Shown: piece by piece, positions 55,237 through 63,931 of the stretch
Layout: every line of letters starts with the position of its first letter
Numbering within the stretch: the stretch's first letter is position 1
Source: Henriciella sp.
GTDB lineage: Bacteria > Pseudomonadota > Alphaproteobacteria > Caulobacterales > Hyphomonadaceae
DNA: 64,000 nt
Direction of reading: 5' to 3'
Assembly (NCBI GenBank): GCA_030066975.1
Contig: JASJAO010000013.1
Location: forward strand, 39,193 to 103,192
Made by a program: the position numbers and the translations under genes
Notes under the pieces: model-generated
The model's database searches: none
What the model saw: the letters and a program-made list of their open reading frames with translations, nothing else
What the model was told of the DNA's origin: nothing

Positions 55237-56352
55237 ATGAATTTCGATTTTTCTGACGATCAGAAATTTCTGGGGAACGAAGCTCGAAAATTCCTCGAAG
55301 CAGAATGCACAACCCAGCATGTCCGTGAAGTTCTGAACGATGACGATGTGAGCCATCATGCCGGGGTGTGGAACAAAGTGGTTGAAATGGGCTGGCTCGG
55401 CACGACGATCCCGGAAGCCCATGGCGGCCTCGGACTGGGCAGTCTTGAACTGTGCGTTCTGGCCGAAGAGATGGGACGCGCTCTGGCGCCGGTGCCATTT
55501 GCGAGCACGGTCTACTTTTTTGCCGAAGGCCTGATGCTTGCGGGAAGCGAAGGCCAGAAAGGCGCGATATTGCCAGGCGTCGCAAGCGGTGACGTGATTG
55601 GCTGTTACGCGGTCAGTGAGGGGCCAGGTCATCCAGACCCGGCAAAGCTCTCGACAAGTTTTGATGGTAGTGTCCTCAACGGCACGAAAGTGCCGGTCAC
55701 AGACGGCGATGTCGCCACCCATGCGATCGTATTGGCCAAAGAGGGCAGCGGGGCCAGCCTGGTCCTGGTTGATCTGCGCGAAGCTGGCGTTTCTCGAAAA
55801 CCGGTGAAAACACTTGAGCCAACGCGCAGCCACGCCGAACTCGTGTTTAGCAATGCGCCCGCAGAGCGTCTCGGCGGTGTTGGAGACGGTGCCTCACTAC
55901 ATGAGGCGATTATGAACCGCGCCGCGATCCTGCTCGCGTTTGAGCAACTTGGAGGTGCAACGCGTTGTCTCGAAATGGCAACCGACTATGCCAAGGAGCG
56001 TTACGCGTTCGGGCGGCCAATCGGAGGCAATCAGGCGATCAAGCACAAGCTGGCAGATATGTATGTGAAGAACGAGGTTGCGCGGTCCAACTGTTATTAC
56101 GGGGCCTGGGCCCTGTCGACCGATGCCGCAGAGCTGCCGGAAGCAGCTGCCGCCTCGCGCCTCGCAGCATCTGAAGCCTATTGGTACGCCTCAAAGGAAA
56201 ACATCCAGACTCATGGCGGGATGGGCTTCACCTGGGAAGTTGACTGCCACTTGTTCTATCGCCGCGCGAAACTGCTCGCCGTGCAAGCTGGCGCGCCGAA
56301 GATCTGGAAAGAAAAACTGGTTCACGCACTCGAAACCAAGAATGCGGCCTAA
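55237..56352 (+). CDS. Acyl-CoA dehydrogenase family protein (first of a pair)
   Basis: A 371-residue flavoprotein of the acyl-CoA dehydrogenase superfamily. FDFSDDQKFLGNEARKFLE starts the N-terminal helical domain, AHGGLGLGSLELCVLAEEMGRAL follows, and RYAFGRPIGGNQAIKHKLADMYV with THGGMGFTWEVDCHLFYRRAKLL form the C-terminal domain. It resembles the alpha-like partner of heteromeric ACADs in steroid or branched-acyl degradation. No certain catalytic glutamate can be placed by eye. GGGAGG is about 12 bases before the ATG. The next gene, 12 bases downstream, encodes a second ACAD, so a two-gene complex is likely. Confidence 0.9.
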   Translation: MNFDFSDDQKFLGNEARKFLEAECTTQHVREVLNDDDVSHHAGVWNKVVEMGWLGTTIPEAHGGLGLGSLELCVLAEEMGRALAPVPFASTVYFFAEGLMLAGSEGQKGAILPGVASGDVIGCYAVSEGPGHPDPAKLSTSFDGSVLNGTKVPVTDGDVATHAIVLAKEGSGASLVLVDLREAGVSRKPVKTLEPTRSHAELVFSNAPAERLGGVGDGASLHEAIMNRAAILLAFEQLGGATRCLEMATDYAKERYAFGRPIGGNQAIKHKLADMYVKNEVARSNCYYGAWALSTDAAELPEAAAASRLAASEAYWYASKENIQTHGGMGFTWEVDCHLFYRRAKLLAVQAGAPKIWKEKLVHALETKNAA

Positions 56353-56364
56353 GGGAGAACAGAT

Positions 56365-57570
56365 ATGGATTTCAACGATACCGTAGAAGAAGCTGAATTC
56401 CGCGCCGAAGCACGCGCTTTTCTGGAGCAACATCTGGAGCCGAAAGGCGCAAAACCCCTGCGCCAGCGTGTGTCCGGTGAAGAGTTCATGGCCCGCGCCA
56501 AGGACTGGCAGGCGAAAAAAGCCGCCGCCCGGTTTGCGCAGATCACCTGGCCCCGGGAAATGGGCGGCCGCGGTGGCACCTCGATGCAGAACGTCATCTG
56601 GGGTCAGGAAGAAAGTAAGTTCGATGCGCCAACCGGTCCGTTCACGATCGGTCTTGGCATGTGTATTCCAACCGTCATTGCGTTTGGATCAGATGAACAC
56701 AAGAAACGCTATGTTGAGAAGGCTCTGACCGGCGAGGAAATCTGGTGTCAGCTTTTCTCTGAACCGGCTGCAGGGTCCGACGTGGCCGGTCTGAAAACCC
56801 GCGCCGTCAAAGATGGCGACGACTGGGTGATCAATGGCCAGAAAGTCTGGACGTCCGGCGCGCATTACTCTGATTACGGCATCTTGCTGGTTCGGACCGA
56901 CCCAAAGGCCCCGAAGCACAAGGGCCTGACCATGTTCATTGTGGACATGAAACAGCAAGGTGTTGAAGCCCGCCCCATCCACCAGGCGTCGGGTGGCCGC
57001 GAGTTTAACGAGGTTTATTTCACCGACGTGCGCATCCCGGACAGTGACCGCCTCGGCGAGGTTGGCCAGGGCTGGAAAGTCGCGATTGTGACCCTGATGA
57101 ATGAGCGCCTCGCAGTTGGGGGGTCACCCGGCCCGGACTGGTCCGAGATTATGGATTACGCCAAACAGGCTGGCACGATCAGTGACAGCGCCTTTCGGGA
57201 CAAGCTGGCCGACTGGTATGTCGCCGCTCAAGGCTACAAGCTCACCAAGCTGCGCACGCAAACCGCACTGTCCAAGGGCCAGACGCCCGGGCCTGAGAAC
57301 TCGATTGGCAAGATCATTACGGCGAACCAGTTACAGGATATCTGCAACAGTGCGATCGAAATGCAGGACCATTACGGTCTGATGACGGACGCCGATACGA
57401 TGCCCGCAGACGCGCTGTTCCAACAGAGCTTCATGTGGGCTCCGGGTCTCCGTATTGCTGGCGGGACTGATGAAATCCTGAAGAATATCATCGCCGAGCG
57501 TGTCCTTGGCCTACCTCAGGATGTCCGGGTGGATAAAACCGTTCCTTTTGACGAGCTCAAGCAAGGTTAA
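56365..57570 (+). CDS. Acyl-CoA dehydrogenase family protein (second of a pair)
   Basis: The 401-residue protein has the full ACAD fold: GGRGGTSMQNVIWGQEESKF, then the FAD-contact block CQLFSEPAAGSDVAGLKTRA, WVINGQKVWTSGAHYSDYGI, and the C-terminal RIAGGTDEILKNIIAERVLGLP. It oxidises an acyl-CoA; the chain type is unknown. It follows the first ACAD by 12 bases and is closed by a strong terminator, so the two form a bicistronic unit. GGGAGA precedes ATG 56365. Confidence 0.94.
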   Translation: MDFNDTVEEAEFRAEARAFLEQHLEPKGAKPLRQRVSGEEFMARAKDWQAKKAAARFAQITWPREMGGRGGTSMQNVIWGQEESKFDAPTGPFTIGLGMCIPTVIAFGSDEHKKRYVEKALTGEEIWCQLFSEPAAGSDVAGLKTRAVKDGDDWVINGQKVWTSGAHYSDYGILLVRTDPKAPKHKGLTMFIVDMKQQGVEARPIHQASGGREFNEVYFTDVRIPDSDRLGEVGQGWKVAIVTLMNERLAVGGSPGPDWSEIMDYAKQAGTISDSAFRDKLADWYVAAQGYKLTKLRTQTALSKGQTPGPENSIGKIITANQLQDICNSAIEMQDHYGLMTDADTMPADALFQQSFMWAPGLRIAGGTDEILKNIIAERVLGLPQDVRVDKTVPFDELKQG

Positions 57571-57589
57571 CAAAGTTTAGCCAAAGTCT

Positions 57590-57637
57590 AAAAAAGTGCC
57601 GGTAGGGGTCTAAACAGCCCGTATCGGCATTTTTTTT
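57590..57637 (+). terminator. Rho-independent terminator of the acyl-CoA dehydrogenase pair
   Basis: AAAAAGTGCCG at 57590-57601 pairs with CGGCATTTTTT at 57625 onward, with inner GTAGGGG/GCCCGTAT pairing, and ends in a T run to 57637. It lies 20 bases after the ACAD stop. Confidence 0.85.
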
Positions 57638-57683
57638 GCAGCGAATACTACGGATACCCAATCTGAAACAGGATGATCGATTT

Positions 57684-57713
57684 TTGATTGTTCTTTTATG
57701 TTTTTGATAGAGT
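57684..57713 (+). promoter_or_regulatory. Candidate promoter of the PilZ-like gene
   Basis: TTGATT (57684-57689) and TAGAGT (57708-57713) with 18 bases between, in a T-rich stretch after the terminator and 58 bases before the PilZ start. The -10 matches the consensus at four of six positions. Weak. Confidence 0.3.
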
Positions 57714-57770
57714 TTTTGTGACAACCCTGACGGATCGTAAGGTCCAGTAAGTTGGATGAAGTGAACCAAA

Positions 57771-58190
57771 ATGGGAAGATTATTCTCCTCAAAGTCTGAC
57801 AAATCGACTGCTCAGGTCGACCTTAACCGTTTGCTGCCGCCGTCTCAGCGGCCGAAAACGGATGACAAGAAATCGTTCCGTCTGACTGATAAGCGCTTTG
57901 CCGCCCGTCAGGACACTTGGGTTCTGTGTTCCCTCACGGCTGAAAACAAGGATCTGAGCGAAGTCGTTATTGTCGACATTTCGAAAACCGGTGTTCGCAT
58001 TCGCCTGCGCACGCGCACGACGTTGCCGGCGACCGTATGGGTAAAGGCGCAGCGTATTGGACTAAATCGGAAGGCTCGGCTGGCCTGGCAGAACGAATTC
58101 AATGCTGGCCTCGAGTTCATTTCAGCTGGCGTTTCACCCAAGTTCGGACCGAGTACAAAGCCGAAAACGTTCGGGCGCAAGCAGTCCTGA
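57771..58190 (+). CDS. PilZ-like domain protein
   Basis: The 139-residue protein has a polar N-terminal tail of about 40 residues, then RFAARQDTWVLCSL and VVIVDISKTGVRIRLRT, which fits the DxSxxG half of a PilZ domain; the RFAAR segment could supply the arginine part. PilZ domains bind cyclic di-GMP and control motility, adhesion and polysaccharide. The RxxxR half is imperfect, so ligand binding is not assured. It converges with the TIR-ParA gene. Start ATG 57771 has no strong ribosome binding site. Confidence 0.75.
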   Translation: MGRLFSSKSDKSTAQVDLNRLLPPSQRPKTDDKKSFRLTDKRFAARQDTWVLCSLTAENKDLSEVVIVDISKTGVRIRLRTRTTLPATVWVKAQRIGLNRKARLAWQNEFNAGLEFISAGVSPKFGPSTKPKTFGRKQS

Positions 58191-58253
58191 TCACTAACCG
58201 TTCTGGTATCTAGGCCCCTGGTTGAAACTTGGGGTTTCTTGTACCGATTTGCG

Positions 58254-59594
58254 TCAGGCGCTGCTCTGATCCGTCTCCTGCTCGACAAGCGATTTCAATT
58301 CCATTGAGATCGCCTTCAGTGTCTCTCGGATCGGTCTTAAGCCCCCGCCGCGGCCTTTATGGATAACGAGTTGTTGCCAGGGCTGTTCGTCTTCATCCGG
58401 GCCCCGCACGACGAGATGGCCGGACTTTGGAAGGGCGCTCGTGAGCAATTTACCAGACAGATTGAACCCGGCCTGCTGATCAAACACGCCATTGCGCGCA
58501 TCGGCTTCGAAATCTGATTGCTCAGACCGTCCAACCGCATTGAACAGGACAGACAGGTCCGGTCGTTTGTCGTCACTGACCTGCTCGCCCATCACCTGAT
58601 TGAGCAGCCGTACACCGCGCAATGAGTAATTGTCGGCATGCATCGGCGCGAGCACGCGGTCAGCCGCTTCCAGGGCACAGCGCGTCAGGAATGTCGCATT
58701 TGGATTGGTGTCAAAGACAATCAGGTCATAGGCGCTGCGATAATGGTCGATCATGCGCCGGAAATTGGAACCGACCAGGGCGAGAGACTGTGGGCTCGGC
58801 GCGAAAGCGTATTTCGAGATTTCAAACTGTCCAGAGATCAGGTCGAGCCGCCCTCCCGGCCCATCAACGCCGAGCAAATCGTGGGTAAGCGTTTCTCGGT
58901 TCAGCGGTGAGAATGGCTCGGTCGATATGCTTGACCAGTTATCAGCCGGCGAAGCGATTTCAGGTGCATGCAGGCGGGAGCGCTCAAACAGGGAAATGAC
59001 CGATTTGTCCTTAGCCGCACTCGCATCGGCGCGATCCATATCAAAGAAAGTCTGGGTCAGATTGTATTGCGGATCGAGATCGATCAGCAAGGTTCGCCCA
59101 CCAAGGCTCGCTTGCCAGGCACCGAACACCTGAGAAGCGATCGTTGTTTTGCCAATCCCCCCTTTGAGGTTCATGACCGCAATGACCGGGCAGCGGCGCT
59201 GATAGCGGTTGCGCACCTTGGAGACGAGCCGATCGAGTGCCCCTTCATCGCTCAGCGCGTCGGTCAGCTGATCGGCAAGCAGGGATTTGAACTGCCGCGA
59301 CAGGCGCGCATTGTCGCTGCGAATAGGAAACAGGGTGAGGCCGCGTTCAGCCGCGCGTTGAAGTTGTGCCTGAACTGCGCCGGACCGCACCGATGAGGCT
59401 GACACCAGGACGATCATGCCAAAGGCATTGTCGATCGCCTCATCGACCGTTTCGAATTCGGCTTTGTCGTCCAGCCCGGGCGGCGTGTACCAGGTCGGGA
59501 TTGAGGCCTGACGCAAGGCCTCATGCACCGTCAACAGGGCATCGACGTCGCGAGAACCGTGAGCAATGAACAAGTGGGACATTCTAAGGTCCAT
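58254..59594 (-). CDS. TIR domain-ParA-like ATPase fusion protein
   Basis: Residues 5-130 form a TIR domain: SHLFIAHGSRDVDALLTVHEALRQ, then a Y-T-P region and FGMIVLVSASSVRSGAVQAQL. By eye, Gln77 stands where the catalytic glutamate of TIR NADases is expected and Ala73 where tryptophan is usual, so the TIR may not hydrolyse NAD+. Residues about 135-446 are a ParA/MinD-type ATPase with the deviant Walker A NLKGGIGKTT (Lys144 is the signature lysine), LIDLDPQ, and YDLIVFDTNPNATF. No parB or parS-like partner is adjacent. ATG 59594 is the open-frame start; ATG 59582 (MSHLF) is an equally good choice. It is divergent from the DAHP synthase gene. A defence or localisation role is possible; none is shown. 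Confidence 0.88.
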   Translation of the reverse strand: MDLRMSHLFIAHGSRDVDALLTVHEALRQASIPTWYTPPGLDDKAEFETVDEAIDNAFGMIVLVSASSVRSGAVQAQLQRAAERGLTLFPIRSDNARLSRQFKSLLADQLTDALSDEGALDRLVSKVRNRYQRRCPVIAVMNLKGGIGKTTIASQVFGAWQASLGGRTLLIDLDPQYNLTQTFFDMDRADASAAKDKSVISLFERSRLHAPEIASPADNWSSISTEPFSPLNRETLTHDLLGVDGPGGRLDLISGQFEISKYAFAPSPQSLALVGSNFRRMIDHYRSAYDLIVFDTNPNATFLTRCALEAADRVLAPMHADNYSLRGVRLLNQVMGEQVSDDKRPDLSVLFNAVGRSEQSDFEADARNGVFDQQAGFNLSGKLLTSALPKSGHLVVRGPDEDEQPWQQLVIHKGRGGGLRPIRETLKAISMELKSLVEQETDQSSA

Positions 59595-59725
59595 GTTTGG
59601 GAAGTTAGACTTTCGCGTAAACTGATTACGGCATTTCGGCTACACTTTGGCGTCATCTCTTCAGCCATCCTCTTGAGTTTTGCCGGTAGCTTGTGCAATA
59701 GACGCCGTCTTGAAGGAGTTTTCGT

Positions 59726-61102
59726 ATGACCTGGACGCCGAGCAGCTGGCGGCAACGCCCCGCCAAGCACATTCCAGAGGATTATCCAGACCCTGCCGCA
59801 CTGGCTGCGGCTGAGGCGCGTCTGGCTGAGTTTCCTCCGCTTGTGTTTGCCGGTGAGGTCCGCAACCTGAAAGAACAGCTCGGCCGGGTCGCCGCAGGTG
59901 AAGCCTTCTTGCTGCAGGGCGGCGATTGCGCAGAGAGCTTCAAGGAATTCAGTGCCGACAATATCCGCGACACGTTGCGGGTTATGCTGCAAATGGCGGT
60001 TGTCCTGACCTATGCGGCGTCGAAGCCAGTGGTCAAAGTCGGGCGACTGGCGGGTCAGTTCGGCAAACCGAGATCGTCTCCAACCGAGACGAAAGACGGG
60101 GTCACGCTGCCGTCGTATCGCGGGGACAATATCAATGGTATGGAATTCACCGAAGAGGCTCGCCTCCCGGATCCTGAACGCCTGATCAAGTCATACTCAC
60201 AATCGGCATCGACGCTGAATCTGGTCCGTGCGTTCAGTCAGGGGGGCTACGCGTCGCTCGCCAATGTGCATGAGTGGATGCTCGGCTTTGTCGATCGCTC
60301 GCCGCTTGGCGCGCAGTATCATGAGATGGCGGACAAAATCTCTGACGCCCTGGCCTTCATGGATGCGTGCGGCATCAATGCCGGCAACGTGCCGCAAATG
60401 GCGCAAGTTGAGGTCTACACCTCTCATGAAGCCCTGTTGTTGGGCTATGAAGAAGCCATGACGCGCGTCGATTCAACGTCGGGCGACTGGTACGACACCT
60501 CGGCTCATATGCTGTGGATCGGCCATCGTACCCGCCAGGTCGATCATGCGCATGTGGAGTTCTGCAAAGGAATCAAAAATCCAATCGGCATGAAGTGCGG
60601 CCCGGGTCTTGAGCCGGACGAGCTGCTGCGCACAATTGAAACGCTGAACCCGAATGACGAGCCCGGGCGGATCACCTTGATCTCGCGGTTTGGTGCCGAC
60701 GGCGTTGAAGCGGGGCTTGTGCCCCTTGCCCGCGCGGTCAAGCAAAGTGGACGCACCGTGGTCTGGTCCTGTGACCCGATGCACGGCAACACGACCACGA
60801 TGAATGGGTTCAAGACACGACCGGTTGATCGCATCCTGACGGAGGTTCGCAACTTCATTGATGTCCTGACGGCTGAGGACTGTGTTCCCGGCGGGGTTCA
60901 TTTTGAGATGACTGGCCAGGACGTCACCGAGTGTATCGGCGGGGCGCAAGCGATTTCCGAAGCCGACCTGTCGTCAAGATATCACACTCATTGTGATCCT
61001 CGACTAAATGGCGAACAAGCGCTTGAACTTGCGTTCTTAATCGCCGACAAGCTGCTGGGCGTTAAAGAGGCGAAAACCATGACAACCCGTGTGGCCAGCT
61101 AA
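59726..61102 (+). CDS. aroG: 3-deoxy-7-phosphoheptulonate synthase, class II
   Basis: This enzyme joins PEP and erythrose 4-phosphate to start the shikimate pathway. It is the plant/mycobacterial-like class II form: WTPSSWRQRPAKHIPEDYPD at the N-terminus, LLQGGDCAESF (the metal cysteine), VKVGRLAGQFGKPRSSP, and GGVHFEMTGQDVTECIGG near the end. 458 residues, full length. AAGGAG precedes ATG 59726. It is divergent from the TIR-ParA gene with about 130 bases between them. Confidence 0.96.
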   Translation: MTWTPSSWRQRPAKHIPEDYPDPAALAAAEARLAEFPPLVFAGEVRNLKEQLGRVAAGEAFLLQGGDCAESFKEFSADNIRDTLRVMLQMAVVLTYAASKPVVKVGRLAGQFGKPRSSPTETKDGVTLPSYRGDNINGMEFTEEARLPDPERLIKSYSQSASTLNLVRAFSQGGYASLANVHEWMLGFVDRSPLGAQYHEMADKISDALAFMDACGINAGNVPQMAQVEVYTSHEALLLGYEEAMTRVDSTSGDWYDTSAHMLWIGHRTRQVDHAHVEFCKGIKNPIGMKCGPGLEPDELLRTIETLNPNDEPGRITLISRFGADGVEAGLVPLARAVKQSGRTVVWSCDPMHGNTTTMNGFKTRPVDRILTEVRNFIDVLTAEDCVPGGVHFEMTGQDVTECIGGAQAISEADLSSRYHTHCDPRLNGEQALELAFLIADKLLGVKEAKTMTTRVAS

Positions 61103-61124
61103 AATCTAGGTAGAGTCCTGAGCG

Positions 61125-61160
61125 CGTTCGACGAGATGCCCGCTTTGGGCTAATCGAACG
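61125..61160 (+). promoter_or_regulatory. Nested inverted repeat between aroG and the MATE gene
   Basis: CGTTCGA (61125-61131) pairs with TCGAACG (61154-61160), and inside it GCCC (61138-61141) pairs with GGGC (61147-61150) around GCTTT. No U run follows, so it is not a classic terminator. It lies 20 bases before the MATE start and could be an operator or a 5' UTR hairpin. Confidence 0.4.
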
Positions 61161-61179
61161 ATCTCCTTAGGAATATACC

Positions 61180-62586
61180 ATGACCCAACAACGGGTATTG
61201 CCTGCCTGGGCGCAGGCTTCTGAAATCATTGACCTTCTCCGACTTGCGGCACCGATCGCGGTGTCGCGCATGGCATGGATGCTGATGGGGCTGACCGATG
61301 CGATTGTACTTGGTCAGATTTCGGGTCAGGAGCATGAGCTGTCTTTCATCCTGAACTCGTGGCTGCCGATCGGCGTCGCGCTCGGCCTCGGCATGGGCTT
61401 GCTGCTCGGGGTTCAGGTGCTAACCTCAGAGATGCTCGGCCGCGGTGAGCAGCATCAATCGGGCCGGATCTTTCGGCGTGGATTGCTGTGGTCTGTCGGA
61501 TTGGGATTCGGGCTGATGGCGCTGGTCTATATCAGCGCGGACAGCCTGTATCGGCTGCTCTTTGTCGAGATCAATCCCAACAATGACATCAGTGAGATTC
61601 TCACACCGGAGGAATTTGCCAATGAGACGGCCATCGTCACCCGGATCCTGTCGTTCAGCCTGCTCGGCTTCATGATCTCGACCGCTTGCGGGTATTATCT
61701 TGAGGCCTTGCGGCGACCGCTTCTGGTCACGATCACGTCTTATCTTGGCGTTGGGATCAATCTGATCATCGATCTCGCCCTGGTGGCAGGGTGGTGGGGT
61801 ATGCCGCAAATGGGGGCGGAAGGTGTCGCCTGGGCGACGACGGGATCACGCTGGACGATCACCATTGCGCTGATGATCTTCGTCATCTGGCTGACACCCG
61901 CCTTTGCACCCTCTGATCGCGGACCAGCGGATGAACCCAAACGCCAGCTGAAAGTCGGGGTAGGCACGGCCGTTTCGAATGTGGCTGAGTGGGGTGGGTT
62001 CAATCTGACCTTTACAATTGCGGCCTTTATCAGTGTTGCAGCCAATGTGGTGTATGGCTATTCGGTTCAGGTCATGGGCTTTTGCTTCATGTTCTTCCTT
62101 GGCATCGGCACCGCAACCAGCGTCCGTGTGGCCGAGCAAGTCGGTCGCAATGACCGGGTGGGCGTGCGTGACGCATCGAGGTTGGGTGTGGCAGCGACCT
62201 TTGCAGTGGGCACGCTTCTCGCGATCGGAATCTATCTGTTCAAGGATCAGATCGTCCTCGGCCTCGTCAACGAACGGGCGAAAGCCGATGGGGTTCTTCT
62301 GGCGCCTGCGATTGCTGCGCTGATGATCTATGCAGCGATAGCCACGACATTTGATGGCTTGCAGGCGACCGCGTCCATGGCGCTGAGAGCTCAGGGCATT
62401 GTCTGGCTACCGACCGCGATCCACATTGCCTCATTTTTCGTTCTGATGATCCCGGCAGGCTACCTGTTCGGCATCGTCTGGGACCGCGGGGCGCAAGGGA
62501 TGATGGAAGCGGCTCTGCTCGCCTTGCTGGTCGCCGGCGCGGCGCAATGGGCCTTGCTGGAATGGAAAACGGCGCGCCACATTTAA
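61180..62586 (+). CDS. MATE-family multidrug/cation antiporter
   Basis: A 468-residue membrane protein with about 12 helices in the MATE fold. Two similar halves are visible: LLRLAAPIAVSRMAWMLMGLTDAIVLGQIS begins the first, and the second starts at about VGVGTAVSNVAEWGGFNLTF. MATE proteins export drugs or metabolites using Na+ or H+ gradients; the substrate is unknown. AGGA about 7 bases before the ATG supports the start. A GC-rich hairpin covers the stop codon and the following bases. Confidence 0.92.
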   Translation: MTQQRVLPAWAQASEIIDLLRLAAPIAVSRMAWMLMGLTDAIVLGQISGQEHELSFILNSWLPIGVALGLGMGLLLGVQVLTSEMLGRGEQHQSGRIFRRGLLWSVGLGFGLMALVYISADSLYRLLFVEINPNNDISEILTPEEFANETAIVTRILSFSLLGFMISTACGYYLEALRRPLLVTITSYLGVGINLIIDLALVAGWWGMPQMGAEGVAWATTGSRWTITIALMIFVIWLTPAFAPSDRGPADEPKRQLKVGVGTAVSNVAEWGGFNLTFTIAAFISVAANVVYGYSVQVMGFCFMFFLGIGTATSVRVAEQVGRNDRVGVRDASRLGVAATFAVGTLLAIGIYLFKDQIVLGLVNERAKADGVLLAPAIAALMIYAAIATTFDGLQATASMALRAQGIVWLPTAIHIASFFVLMIPAGYLFGIVWDRGAQGMMEAALLALLVAGAAQWALLEWKTARHI

Positions 62587-62598
62587 GTGAGCGCGCCG
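62570..62598. terminator. GC-rich hairpin at the MATE stop codon
   Basis: CGGCGCGC-CAC (62570-62580) pairs with GTG-A-GCGCGCCG (62587-62598), with one bulged A, around ATTTAA, which contains the stop codon. No U run follows. It sits between convergent MATE and HU genes, so it may end transcription from either side. Confidence 0.45.
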
Positions 62599-62628
62599 CC
62601 TGAGTTTGTCCCGAAGAACAAAAAGACC

Positions 62629-62895
62629 CTAGATGTCTTTCAGAGCCGATGCTGGCTTGAAAGCTGCTGAGGTTTTCTCAGCAATCTGGATCTTCTCACC
62701 GGTGGCCGGGTTACGACCTTCGCGGGCGCCGCGCGTTTTGGCGACGAATGTTCCGAAGCCGGCGATTGCAACCTGCTGACGGCCTTTGACGGCGCCAGAG
62801 ATGGAATCAAAAACGGCGTCCACAGCGCGGCCAGCTTCGGCCTGGGACATGTCAGCGGCTTCAGCCACTGCTTTGGTAAGTTCACCCTTATTCAT
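62629..62895 (-). CDS. HU-family DNA-binding protein
   Basis: A small nucleoid protein of 88 residues. MNKGELTKAVAEAADMSQAEAGRAVDAVFDSI forms the helical body, GFGTFVAKTRGAREGRNPATGEKI the beta arm with the conserved RNPATGE tip, and SAAFKPASALKD the C-terminal strand-helix. GGGAG 8 bases before ATG 62895 fixes the start; the longer open frame antisense upstream is not needed. HU bends DNA without strong sequence preference. IHF is less likely from the arm sequence. Confidence 0.94.
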   Translation of the reverse strand: MNKGELTKAVAEAADMSQAEAGRAVDAVFDSISGAVKGRQQVAIAGFGTFVAKTRGAREGRNPATGEKIQIAEKTSAAFKPASALKDI

Positions 62896-63001
62896 TGGGC
62901 TCTCCCTTAATAGTAACGGCAGGTAGCGCCGTAGGGGCCATAGTCCATGATTCGGTGGGGCTGAATATCCCGAAAAGCCAATAAATACGGGGGATTTCGC
63001 A

Positions 63002-63910
63002 CTATTTTGCGAGAATCCAGCCTTCTTCCACCTCAACTTGTGTAATTTTTCCCCTTTCAAGCGAATCCGGCGGGCCGAACGCGGTGGCCAGTTTTCCCGC
63101 TTCATCCAGTGTTTGCAGGCGATTCGAAAGCGTCCTGACCTGCGCGCGATCGAGGATTTCGCCGGGTTCAAGCACTGGATCGACCGTGCTGGGATACACT
63201 TCGGCGAACACGCAGGGCACGTTTTCAAGATCTGCAGGCGTTAGCGGTTTGAACCCGGTCTCAAACGGCCAGAGTTTTGAGCCGTCTATCGCACCGCGCA
63301 AATGATGCACGGCCGGGATGCCGAGCAAGGCCTGACTGCCGACCGCGCCGGCGCCGAGCAATTGCCAGACCGATTTCGGGCTGGCCTTGAAGCTCTGCTT
63401 GATCCAGGCCTCGGTGAGGCGGTGTTCGGCGAGCCCAGTTGAGAAATCGCCCTTTTTCGCAGACAGCGAATTGGCGACATCGCGTTTCGGCGCGCCCCAG
63501 AAGGGATGCGGGCCTTTGGTCATCGCGTAATTCATCCCCGCGGCGAGGGCGAAGCGGGCGTTTGAGTTGTCATCCCGCTCTTTCACCTTGGCGGCGAGGT
63601 GATCATGCATTGCGGCCCAGGGGGCTTTGCCGTCTTCGATCAGCCCGATGGCGTCGGCTGTGCCGGTCGGATAGCCCATGGCAAAGTCAAACCCGGCGAG
63701 CACCTTGTCGCCGCGCTTGACCAGTTTGGCGATCACCTCGCTCAGGAATTGCCGCGCCTCGGCCCGGGTCTTCGGGTTCACCGCCGTGAAGCGGAATTTC
63801 AGCCGGGCATCGCGCGCGAGCATGCCGATCCAGATCGAGTTCGCGCCGCGCGTCGGCTTCGACGCCGCGCTCCAGTCGACAATAATATAGGCATCAAACA
63901 GACGAGACAT
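63002..63910 (-). CDS. RNase H-fold-like conserved protein of unknown function (DUF429-like)
   Basis: The start YIIVDWSAASKPTRGANSIWIG, with an IVDWSA acidic motif, and the following VLAGFDFAMGYPTGTADAIG resemble the RNase H-like fold of DUF429-type proteins. Homologues in alphaproteobacteria are often labelled as cobalamin or molybdopterin proteins without support; I see no cofactor motif. ATG 63910 gives 302 residues; the frame extends to 63940 without support. No neighbour suggests a role. Confidence 0.75.
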   Translation of the reverse strand: MSRLFDAYIIVDWSAASKPTRGANSIWIGMLARDARLKFRFTAVNPKTRAEARQFLSEVIAKLVKRGDKVLAGFDFAMGYPTGTADAIGLIEDGKAPWAAMHDHLAAKVKERDDNSNARFALAAGMNYAMTKGPHPFWGAPKRDVANSLSAKKGDFSTGLAEHRLTEAWIKQSFKASPKSVWQLLGAGAVGSQALLGIPAVHHLRGAIDGSKLWPFETGFKPLTPADLENVPCVFAEVYPSTVDPVLEPGEILDRAQVRTLSNRLQTLDEAGKLATAFGPPDSLERGKITQVEVEEGWILAK

Positions 63911-63931
63911 GGCGGGGGGATAGCGGAGAGC

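Noticed and set aside
63002..63910. Cobalamin or molybdopterin biosynthesis protein, the label often given to homologues
   Set aside because: No cofactor-binding motif is visible; the IVDWSA start fits an RNase H-like fold, so the label was not used.
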